A stretch of 64,000 bases of DNA, from positions 1 to 64,000 of the forward strand of contig NZ_WPNZ01000035.1 in NCBI RefSeq assembly GCF_009755605.1, in the 5' to 3' direction. The stretch comes from Streptomyces typhae. Lineage in GTDB: Bacteria > Actinomycetota > Actinomycetes > Streptomycetales > Streptomycetaceae. A program made the position numbers and the translations under genes. Below the pieces are notes generated by a model. That model saw only the letters and a list, made by a program, of their open reading frames with translations. It was not told the origin of the DNA and did no database searches. Positions 34,010 to 41,794 of this stretch are shown here, piece after piece (the stretch's first letter is position 1; each line of letters begins with the position of its first letter).

Positions 34010-37000
34010 AGATCGTCAGCCTGACCTTCTCGGGCCTGCGCAGCTATCCCGGCACCTGCGGCCCGCTCGACTTCACCGGCAAGAGCCTCGTCGGCATTCT
34101 CGGCGACACCGGCGCCGGCAAGACAAGCCTCCTGGAGGCCATCACCGCCGGCCTGTACGGCAGATGCTCCTGGACCGACCGCGCGGCTCAGCTGCGGGCC
34201 GACGACTCCCCAACGATGATGATCGACCTGACGTTCGCCGTGGACGGCCGTCAATGGAGGGTGCATCGCGTCTTCCACGAGACCCGCCCCACCCAGGCAC
34301 GGCTGACCGGCCCGGACAACAAGAACATCGACGGCGTGCGCGCCGTCGACGACGCCATCCGTAGCCTCATCGGCATCGACTACGCCACCTTCCACTCGTC
34401 CGTTCTGATCCCGCAGGGCCGCTTCGGCGAACTGCTCAACGCCAACGACGCCGAGCGCACCCGAATCCTGAAGTCCATTTTCGGCGTCGAAGAGCTCCAC
34501 CGAGTCCGCCAGCTCGCGCTCGATGCGGCCTCGCACCTCAACGAGCTGCTGCACCAGGCGGAGCGGGAGAACGACCGGCTGCACGAAGATCCGCGGGCCC
34601 AAGCGGTAAGCGCACGCGAACGCCACGACCAGGCCCTTGGTGTCGCTGCCGACCTCGACAACCGCCGGTCCCAGCTGCGTCGGCTGCGCACCGAGGCTGC
34701 CCGGGCCAAGCAGCACGCCCGCCTCAGCGCGGGCGCCGCCGCCGCGCTCCAGGAGCGCCGTATCAGCGACTATCACCGCACCACGGAAGGCGTGCAACAG
34801 GCTCAAGCTGAACTGCAGCGTCTAGAGGACAAAATCGCCGCAGCCGAAAGCACCGCCCAGGCCGACCTCGAAACGGTCACCTCCCAGCAGAACGAGGCGG
34901 ACTCCGCGGGGCTGGCCGCCGCGGTTCTGGCAGCGGCGGCCCAGGTGCTCAGCGACGTGCCCCGTCGGCTGACCACTCTCGAACAAGAGGAGAGCGCGCA
35001 CACCCGGCTCCTGACCGAACTCGAGACCGAAGAGGAGGCACTGTCCCGGCGCGCCGCCGACCTGGACGACGAGGACCGGCGGGCCGACGCCCTGCGCAGC
35101 CGCGTACGGGATGGTGAGGACGAGGCAGCCGACGCCGGCGAGACTCTGCAGATGCTGACGGACGCCGTCCGCGCCGGCGTCGAGGCAGCCGGCGCACTGG
35201 CCCAGCAGCGGGCCGCCCAGGCCACCACCGACCACAAGCTCACCGCGCTGCTGCAGGCACCCCCGGCCGACACGCTGGACGCGGCGCGGACCGAACTACG
35301 TCGTGCCCAGGGCATGCTGGAGGACACTCGGCGCAGGGAGGCCGCGCACGCGGCGGGCAGCGGCCTGGTCGCCGGAGACGGCTGCCCTGTCTGTGTGCAG
35401 CCGCTTCCCGGCGATTACCGGCCACCGCAGCCACAGGACGCCGATACCCTCGCGCGAGCCGAGACGGCGGTAGAGGCAGCCATGGCCGCGCTGACGGCCG
35501 CCGAGCGGGAGCACACCCGTCACACCCACGAAGTCGAACTGCTCCGAGCGGCCCTGAGCGAGCAGCGGCGCAAGGTGCAGCAGGCCACCGACCGGCTGCA
35601 GGCAGCCCTGCCCCCGCTTCACGCACACGCCCTGCGGCTGGCGGCCCAGACGGCTCATCCCCAGTCGGCGACGTATGCCAAGGAGGTGGAGGACACCGCC
35701 GCGGCCGCGTTCTTTGCCCTCGCCGACCCCGCCACACCGCCGGACCACCGGGAGGCGGCGCTGCACGCTCTGCTCGGCGAGCCCCGCGACCGGGTCACGC
35801 AACTGCAGGAGACAGTCGTCGCCGGCCGAGCCGAGCTAACGCAGGCAGAGACCGCCCTGGCCGCCAAGCGGGCCTCGCTGACGGCGGACACCCGCGCGGC
35901 GGACCGGAGCCGCACGCAAGCACAGCAGGCCCAGCACCATCTGGCAGAAAGGCGGCTCAGTGTCCTGGCGAGCCTGTCCTCTCTGCCCGGGCCGATCCGC
36001 GCGCATCTGCCCCAGCAACCCGACCTCCCGACAGCGCATGATCTGGAGGCCGCCACCCAGGCCGTCCGGCAGGAGCAGGACCGTCACGAGGAACTGGCCG
36101 AACGGCACGCGGAACTGCGCACGCTGCTGCAATCACTGCTGGCCGAGCGGGAGAAGCTGGCCGAGCGTAGACGCTGTGAGGTCACCGAACCCCTGCACCG
36201 TCTGGAGGCCGGACTACACCGGTGGGCAGACAGCGCGCGCAGCGCAGCCGAGCTGATCGAGGAAGGACAGCGCCCGGCACTCACCCGCCCTCACGGAACC
36301 GGTGATGCAACAACCACCCAGGAGTACGCCGCCGCCCTTGAAACGTTCACCACGCGGCTGCTGGCATCCCTCGACGAGCACGAAACCGTCGCGCGGGCGG
36401 CCATGGCAGACCTGGCCGCCCAGCTTGCCGTGCACGCCGACGCACTGGCCGCCACCTACCCCTGCATCGCCGCCGCGCTGATCGCCCCCGGCACGGACCC
36501 CCTGGGCCCCGAGTTGCTGGACAGCCTGACCAGCCAGGCCGGAACCCTCCGCAGCGAGGCCGCCCGCGCGCTGCGGGAAGAGCAGGACGCCCTGTCCCAG
36601 ATCCCGCATAAGGACCGCCTCATGACGGCGATCGACGCCGGACAGCGCCAGAAGGCCGCATGGCAGACCGTGGCCGCGCACCTAACGGACGGAAAGTTCC
36701 CCGGTCACCTCACCGACCTGCGGACCCGCGCGCTGCTCGCACACGGCAGTGAGCTGCTGCAGCAGTTGTCCGGAGGACGGCTGGGCTTCGCCGACAACTT
36801 CGACATCGTCAACCTCGGAAGCCACAACCGCCGCAGCTCGCGCACCCTCTCCGGCGGCGAGACCTTCCAGGCTTCCCTCGCCCTATCCCTCGCCCTGATG
36901 GAAATGCACAGCCGCAGCGGCACCCGTCTGGAGAGCCTCTTCCTCGACGAAGGCTTCGGCACCCTGGACACCGCCGCCCTCGACAGCGCCCTGCAGGTCC

Positions 37001-37188
37001 TGCGCACCCAGGTCGGCCCCGACAAGCTGCTCGCCGTCATCAGCCACCTGCGCCCCGTCGCCGAGACTGTCAACGACGTCCTATGGGTGGAGAAGGATCA
37101 CCGCGGCTCCCGGGCCCGCTGGCTTACCGCGGCCGAGCGCGACTCCCTCGTCCGCGACGACCTGTACAACCTGACGGACCCGGCATGA
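34006..37188 (+). CDS. sbcC: SbcC-like SMC-type ATPase subunit
   Basis: The product has 1060 residues. The N-terminal ATPase lobe has GILGDTGAGKTSLLEAITAG (about residues 28-48) and SVLIPQGRFGELLNAND. Long coiled coils run from about residue 170 to 850 with a zinc hook, GDGCPVCVQPLPGDY (CPVC, about 460), at the centre. The C-terminal lobe has RTLSGGETFQASLALSLALM (signature) and SLFLDEGFGTLD (Walker B and D-loop). All elements of a working SbcC are present. It partners the overlapping sbcD; the hook links two SbcCD heads. Confidence 0.92.
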   Translation: MKIVSLTFSGLRSYPGTCGPLDFTGKSLVGILGDTGAGKTSLLEAITAGLYGRCSWTDRAAQLRADDSPTMMIDLTFAVDGRQWRVHRVFHETRPTQARLTGPDNKNIDGVRAVDDAIRSLIGIDYATFHSSVLIPQGRFGELLNANDAERTRILKSIFGVEELHRVRQLALDAASHLNELLHQAERENDRLHEDPRAQAVSARERHDQALGVAADLDNRRSQLRRLRTEAARAKQHARLSAGAAAALQERRISDYHRTTEGVQQAQAELQRLEDKIAAAESTAQADLETVTSQQNEADSAGLAAAVLAAAAQVLSDVPRRLTTLEQEESAHTRLLTELETEEEALSRRAADLDDEDRRADALRSRVRDGEDEAADAGETLQMLTDAVRAGVEAAGALAQQRAAQATTDHKLTALLQAPPADTLDAARTELRRAQGMLEDTRRREAAHAAGSGLVAGDGCPVCVQPLPGDYRPPQPQDADTLARAETAVEAAMAALTAAEREHTRHTHEVELLRAALSEQRRKVQQATDRLQAALPPLHAHALRLAAQTAHPQSATYAKEVEDTAAAAFFALADPATPPDHREAALHALLGEPRDRVTQLQETVVAGRAELTQAETALAAKRASLTADTRAADRSRTQAQQAQHHLAERRLSVLASLSSLPGPIRAHLPQQPDLPTAHDLEAATQAVRQEQDRHEELAERHAELRTLLQSLLAEREKLAERRRCEVTEPLHRLEAGLHRWADSARSAAELIEEGQRPALTRPHGTGDATTTQEYAAALETFTTRLLASLDEHETVARAAMADLAAQLAVHADALAATYPCIAAALIAPGTDPLGPELLDSLTSQAGTLRSEAARALREEQDALSQIPHKDRLMTAIDAGQRQKAAWQTVAAHLTDGKFPGHLTDLRTRALLAHGSELLQQLSGGRLGFADNFDIVNLGSHNRRSSRTLSGGETFQASLALSLALMEMHSRSGTRLESLFLDEGFGTLDTAALDSALQVLRTQVGPDKLLAVISHLRPVAETVNDVLWVEKDHRGSRARWLTAAERDSLVRDDLYNLTDPA

Positions 37189-37380
37189 CCCTCGTCATAT
37201 TTCATACACCGAATGAATGGTACCTGAGGCGCCATTTGAGATCGACACCTGAGCCTACCTGGCGTAATCCCTTCAATACATGTTACTGAATCCCATGTAG
37301 AGCTCTGGTGACAAAGATGATTCTGGAGGTTGTGGCCACAATCCCGGGGTCATCAACCTAACGTGATTAGAGGGATTCAC

Positions 37381-38364
37381 ATGAGCGAGCCTGCCTGCTT
37401 GCACCACGAGTGTCCACGAACCGTCTACTACCGGGATCTGTGTTACCGCCACTATCGAGAAATCCTGGCCGCGCGCCCTGCAGAACCCAAGCGCCGAGCA
37501 CCACGCCGCCCCCGTCAACCGCTCACCTGCCCTGCATGCGGCTCAGATTTCAAAGGCACCTACGCGCAGTACACAGCCGTCGAATCCGGTCGACTCGCCT
37601 ACTGCTCACGAACATGCCAGAAGTCGGCCACACGAATGGCCGACGTAGTTTGCTCGCGGTGCGGAACGACATTCCAGCGAAACCCGACGAGAATCCCTGC
37701 CTCAGGGGTCGTCTACTGCGGCATTGTGTGTCGAAATAAGTCCGGCAGCACCCGCCAAGGCGCAGTGGTTCCCTGCGAGGAGTGCGGTAAGGAACGTTAC
37801 CTGAGTCCGTCGCTGGTAGGTGTGCGGCGTTTTTGCTCAACCAAGTGCAAAAGTGCGAGCCGCCAAGTTGAATGTGTCTGCAAACGGTGCGGCAAGGTGA
37901 CAAAGCGGAAGAGTTCGCTCGCAACCATCTACTGCTCCCGCGAATGCGCGCTGGCGGCTAAGCGGGAGGAAGCACGTGGTTCTCTCAACCCCGACGGCTA
38001 CCGGATGATCTCACAGGGTTTCGGAAATTCCCCTAAAGGAGAGCACCGCATTGAAATCGAAAAAATCCTCGGCCGCCCCCTACTCCCGACCGAGCAGGTG
38101 CACCATGTCAACGGGGTCAGGCACGACAACCGCACCGACGGACCGCTAGTGATGGACGAACGAGGGCGACTCCGGTCCGGGAATCTCGAACTGTGGTCAC
38201 ATGCTCACCCACGGGGCCAAGAGATAGGCCCGAAGCTGGAGTACGCGCGTGGCTTGCTAGCCTTGTACGGAACACAGGAAGAGCGCGAAACTTATATGGC
38301 ATTCCTGGAGTACGTAGTGAACGCTGAAGGTGCGGAACTGGCTAAGGACACCCGATCTGTCTGA
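37381..38364 (+). CDS. HNH endonuclease with repeated zinc-knuckle modules
   Basis: The product has 327 residues; the ATG at 37381 has GAGGG ten bases upstream. Residues 1-200 carry repeated CxxC pairs (CLHHECPRTVYYRDLCYRHY, CPACGSDF, CSRTC, CSRCGTTF, CEECGKE, CSTKC, CKRCGK, CSRECA), at least four zinc-ribbon-like units. The C-terminal part is an HNH_3-type domain, as in phage homing nucleases: GYRMI, EHRIEIEKILGRPLLPTEQ, VHHVNGVRHDNR, SGNLELWSHAHPRGQ. It is A/T-richer than its surroundings, pointing to a phage-like origin. It may be a mobile or homing nuclease. Confidence 0.75.
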   Translation: MSEPACLHHECPRTVYYRDLCYRHYREILAARPAEPKRRAPRRPRQPLTCPACGSDFKGTYAQYTAVESGRLAYCSRTCQKSATRMADVVCSRCGTTFQRNPTRIPASGVVYCGIVCRNKSGSTRQGAVVPCEECGKERYLSPSLVGVRRFCSTKCKSASRQVECVCKRCGKVTKRKSSLATIYCSRECALAAKREEARGSLNPDGYRMISQGFGNSPKGEHRIEIEKILGRPLLPTEQVHHVNGVRHDNRTDGPLVMDERGRLRSGNLELWSHAHPRGQEIGPKLEYARGLLALYGTQEERETYMAFLEYVVNAEGAELAKDTRSV

Positions 38365-38640
38365 CCGGCGTCGGCTGCCTCATGCAGGGTGGCGCCCAGG
38401 CGGATCAAGAACCGCATCAGGTTCGCCGCGTGATGGGAGTAGAAGTTGAGGATCTCCAGTTGCCGGGTGTCGGGGATGTGCTCGTAGTCGGTCAGGAGAT
38501 CGGGGTCGGCGGCGACGGGACCCGACCTGCTTGACCTCCGAGACATGGATGAGCGTGGTGGGGTCTCGGGAGAGGACCGCGTCGACGCAGGTCTTGAAGA
38601 TGTGGATGCAGTCCTCAATGCCGACCTCGTACCCGGCAGT
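38365..38640 (-). pseudogene. Fragment of a decayed gene
   Basis: On the minus strand about 38520-38640 reads YEVGIEDCIHIFKTCVDAVL then DPTTLIHVSEVKQ, and after a frame change near 38520 it continues ADPDLLTDYEHIPDTRQLEI then YSHHAANLMRFLIRLGATLH before running into the HNH gene end. Both parts have the coherent look of one protein, but neither start nor end is present. The family is not recognised. The remaining bases up to 38709 carry the upstream region of the next gene. Confidence 0.5.
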
Positions 38641-38709
38641 TCAGCCCTGATTGTCAGACCCTCCCCGTAGCGTTGTGAGTCCTACTCGCGGCGGCTGCGG
38701 GGAGCACCC

Positions 38710-39933
38710 ATGGACGACGAGCTTCAGATCGACAGCGATCAAGAACTCTTCCGCAACCCCGTCTACTACGAACCTGCCGGCCGCGCCCTCGACCTGGACC
38801 GCCCCGACCTCGGCGTCCCGCAAGGCCAAGACCTCCTGAACGTGCTCCTGCGCATGCGAAAACGTGTCCCCGTCGAAAAGCGAGGGCTCATCTGCCCCGA
38901 GTGCCGGGACCTCCGCGGCCGACGCGTCCCCATGTACCTCGTCCAGCGTGACGGCGTATGGCTTGCCTCCCACTACCGCAAACCGGGGGAGAAGCCCATC
39001 AGCCACGAGTCCGACGAGCACCTCGCCCGCAAGGAACGCGTCGCGAAGGACTCCGAAGATCACGGCTTCCACGCCGACATCGAGTCGCAGACCGCCGACG
39101 GGCACGCGCGCCTCGATGTGCGCATCAACGGCGCCAACGGCATCGTCCTCGGCTACGAGCCTCAGCTGAGCGCCCAGACAGCCCGCGGAATGCGTGCACG
39201 GGAGGCGTTCCGGCGCCGCGGCGGTATTCAGTCGGTCTGGGACTTCGCCGACCCCGACCACGCAGGCATCGGCACCGTCCCTTACGTCCGCACGCCCAAC
39301 CTGCCGGCCTCCGTCATCCGCGTGCAGAAGAACCCCATCGCGGTCCAGGACGGCAACTTCGTCCTGGAGGAGGGCCAGTGCAGCCAGAACGGTTCGCTCA
39401 CCCGGTGCCCGGAGAAGCCCTACGACCCGGAGAACCCCACCGACGCCGGGTACTGCGGGGGCTGGCACCGCGTCCTCATGCCCGCCCATCAGTCGAGCAC
39501 CTTCACAGGGGAAGGCGACCTGACCCTCACCCGGTTCATCGTGGAAGCTGCAGCCGGTGAGCGGATCCCGTTCCAGCGGGGCGGCCACCACGGTTGGCTC
39601 CCCGCACAGCAGTGGCAGCAGTACCTCGAGGCGAACGGACCCGCCCTGGACGACAAGGAGTGCCAGCCATCCGTACGACAGGGGGACCGGCACGACAGGT
39701 GTACCGAGCACCGTCCGGCTTCGGAGGTGCGGGCTGAACCGAAGCAGAGACGTGGCAGCCGCGCAATCGTTCTTGAGTCCCGCCCTCGGGAAACCGAGGC
39801 CGCCAGGGTTCCGCTCGACGCGTCGGGTCAAGCGATCCCGCTCTGCCGCTTCGGCTGCAGTCAGCCCGCAAGCCTTCCAGGACCCGAAGGGCTCCCCGAG
39901 CACTTCTCGTGCCGCAGGAAGCATGAGGCGTGA
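38710..39933 (+). CDS. CoiA-like protein, hypothetical
   Basis: The product has 407 residues from an ATG behind GGGGAG. Residues about 60-175 follow the pattern of competence CoiA-like nucleases: GLICPECRDLRGRRVPMYLV, SHESDEHLARKERVAKDSED, HADIESQTADGHARLDVRIN, then LGYEPQLSAQTARGM, with glutamates and glutamine in nuclease-like positions. The middle has WHRVLMPAHQSSTFTG and a cysteine-containing segment; the C-terminus has CRFGCSQPA. In Firmicutes CoiA aids recombination of incoming DNA; here the role is unknown. Confidence in the family link is moderate. Confidence 0.55.
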   Translation: MDDELQIDSDQELFRNPVYYEPAGRALDLDRPDLGVPQGQDLLNVLLRMRKRVPVEKRGLICPECRDLRGRRVPMYLVQRDGVWLASHYRKPGEKPISHESDEHLARKERVAKDSEDHGFHADIESQTADGHARLDVRINGANGIVLGYEPQLSAQTARGMRAREAFRRRGGIQSVWDFADPDHAGIGTVPYVRTPNLPASVIRVQKNPIAVQDGNFVLEEGQCSQNGSLTRCPEKPYDPENPTDAGYCGGWHRVLMPAHQSSTFTGEGDLTLTRFIVEAAAGERIPFQRGGHHGWLPAQQWQQYLEANGPALDDKECQPSVRQGDRHDRCTEHRPASEVRAEPKQRRGSRAIVLESRPRETEAARVPLDASGQAIPLCRFGCSQPASLPGPEGLPEHFSCRRKHEA

Positions 39934-40089
39934 TCTCTCGGCCACCGTTGACCGCTCTCGCCACGTCACCTGATGCCAGAGGCCCCTGCCCGGTTCGGAC
40001 GGGGGATGTCCTGTTTCCGCCTGACATATCAATCCCTGGTGCCACAGTGGGCGCAGCACACCTATCACCCCTTTTCCGAGGAGCCGACC

Positions 40090-40254
40090 GTGGCCCAGAG
40101 CACCACCTATCGCACCAGCACTAAGCAGGACACCCTCGCCGACCACGTTGCAGAGTTCCTCAGCCGGGTCTCACGCGTACTCCGGAACTTGGCCGACTCG
40201 GCTGACTACGCGGCGAAGATGGTGCGGAAAGCGGACGCGGCACGGCGAAGCTGA
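40090..40254 (+). CDS. Small hypothetical protein
   Basis: The product has 54 residues from a GTG with GAGGAG eight bases upstream. It has strong G/C at third positions and a helical, amphipathic sequence (TLADHVAEFLSRVSRVLRNL). Short Streptomyces plasmid proteins of this type are common and unassigned. Confidence 0.6.
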   Translation: MAQSTTYRTSTKQDTLADHVAEFLSRVSRVLRNLADSADYAAKMVRKADAARRS

Positions 40255-40302
40255 ACCGGCATCACCCAGGTAGGCCAGCAGACGTGCCCCGCGCGCGAGA
40301 CG

Positions 40303-40551
40303 ATGAACCGCGCCCTCACCGCCCTCGTGTGCGCCGGTCTCGCCATCGTCCGTTTCCCCGTTCCCGGCCTGCGCTGGCACCGCGGACTCAAAGCCCGCGC
40401 CACGATGGAGGCCTTCTTCCGCCACCACATCCCCGCCAAGCGGCCCACCGGGGGCGACGGCCTGTTCGCCGCGCTGTGCGGCACGCTCCGAGACGAGTTT
40501 TCGGAGCTAACGGACGTCATGGAACACAAGAGCCCGGTGCACCGGCCGTGA
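40303..40551 (+). CDS. Small hypothetical protein overlapping jetD end
   Basis: The product has 82 residues from an ATG with a weak GAGA upstream. Third-position G/C is very high, which supports it. The N-terminus has a hydrophobic stretch (ALTALVCAGLAIVRFPVPGL), the rest is basic. It converges on jetD and overlaps its last 35 bases. No family recognised. Confidence 0.5.
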   Translation: MNRALTALVCAGLAIVRFPVPGLRWHRGLKARATMEAFFRHHIPAKRPTGGDGLFAALCGTLRDEFSELTDVMEHKSPVHRP

Positions 40552-41794
40552 TGTCGGCCAGCAAGGCGGGAAGCAGATCCTCCTCGTAGACCGGCACGGA
40601 GTGTTTGCGCATCACGGGTACCAGGTGGTCGTCCCAGGGGGCATCCGAGCCCTGCAAATGCAGGACGTCAGTGCCCTCGGGGACGGCCGCGAGGTAGTCG
40701 GCTGCGCCCATCCGCCACGCAACCGCGGAAGGTGCTGCAGCCAGGAGGGCACGCATGTGTGCCAGGCCGGCCTGGTCGAAGTCAGCGCGGACGGCGATGT
40801 TCCATCCGGTGTCCGCCAGAGCACCAATGGCTTCGCATTCCCGTTGGGATGGTGTGCCGGCGGTGCAGATCACCCGTGGTCTCACGAGGTTGTCCCGGGC
40901 CAAGGCCTCCGTGCTGGCTGCGGCCAGCACGGAGGGGTTCTCGGTAACGAAGACCCACGTGCCGGTGGTCTCGGGAGGCTCCCAGTCGATATGGGCCAGC
41001 TCGCGGGGCGGCAGGGTGAATGTCGCACCGGGCGGGATCCGCCACCCCCGGGGCGTGACGCCGGTGATGATGAGCCCACCGAGCAGATCGTCGCAGTCCA
41101 CCCCCAGACGTGCCCAGCCCGAACGCACGGGGGTACCAGAGGATCCGGTCAGGGCCAGCACGAGTGCGGGCAGCGCGCCCGTATCAAGTGCGTGGGGATT
41201 GCCGGATATCAGGAGGCGGCGGTCGATACGCCGCCCCGGCGGAGGCAGTCGCGCGGCAACCTGCAGCGCCTGGCTTAGCAGTTCGGCGGGATCCGGCGCA
41301 TTGAGCAGGCGGGTAACCCATCCCAGGGTGCGCAGGCGGGTGAAGACGGTCTCTGGGCCGACGAGATCGCGGACATGAGCAGGTAAATCAGCGGCCTTGC
41401 TTTCGAGTTGAGCGCGGATACGGTCGGCCGCGACGGCCTGTTGGGTACGGCGGCGGGCATTTGCCGCCAACCGTCGGTTGCAGGCGTGGGCTGCGACGGC
41501 CCCGGGGGTAAGGCGGGGGCCGCGGGTGGCCAGGGCAGCGGTCAATCGTTCCAGGCTGACGCGGCGGCTTTGGCCCGGTTCCAGGGGCCGTCCGTCGATG
41601 AGACCGGCCGCTGCGGCGCGCTGTACTGGTTCTGCGGGCACCGCCACTGTCACGGCGGGACCGCTGGTGAGGGACTCGTCTCCGCGCCGGTCGGCCACGG
41701 CCGCCAGGGCCTTCCACAGCCAGGCGAGTTCGGGGCTGAGCAGCGGGGCCAGATCGGCACCGTCGCATGCTCCCTCGCACAGGACGCAGCTCAT
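40517..41794 (-). CDS. jetD: JetD-like Toprim nuclease subunit, type II Wadjet (TIGR02679-like)
   Basis: The product has 425 residues. The ATG at 41794 overlaps the jetC stop; a much longer frame upstream is a shadow. The N-terminus has a CVLCEGAC motif. The C-terminal half shows a Toprim pattern: WVFVTENPSVLAAAS (glutamate, about residue 295), GWNIAVRADFDQAGLAHMR (DxD, about 345). In Wadjet systems JetD cuts closed circular DNA after the JetABC motor has extruded it. HLQGSDAPWDD and VYEEDLLPALLADI end the protein. Size and position fit the type II family. Confidence 0.82.
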   Translation of the reverse strand: MSCVLCEGACDGADLAPLLSPELAWLWKALAAVADRRGDESLTSGPAVTVAVPAEPVQRAAAAGLIDGRPLEPGQSRRVSLERLTAALATRGPRLTPGAVAAHACNRRLAANARRRTQQAVAADRIRAQLESKAADLPAHVRDLVGPETVFTRLRTLGWVTRLLNAPDPAELLSQALQVAARLPPPGRRIDRRLLISGNPHALDTGALPALVLALTGSSGTPVRSGWARLGVDCDDLLGGLIITGVTPRGWRIPPGATFTLPPRELAHIDWEPPETTGTWVFVTENPSVLAAASTEALARDNLVRPRVICTAGTPSQRECEAIGALADTGWNIAVRADFDQAGLAHMRALLAAAPSAVAWRMGAADYLAAVPEGTDVLHLQGSDAPWDDHLVPVMRKHSVPVYEEDLLPALLADITAGAPGSCVP

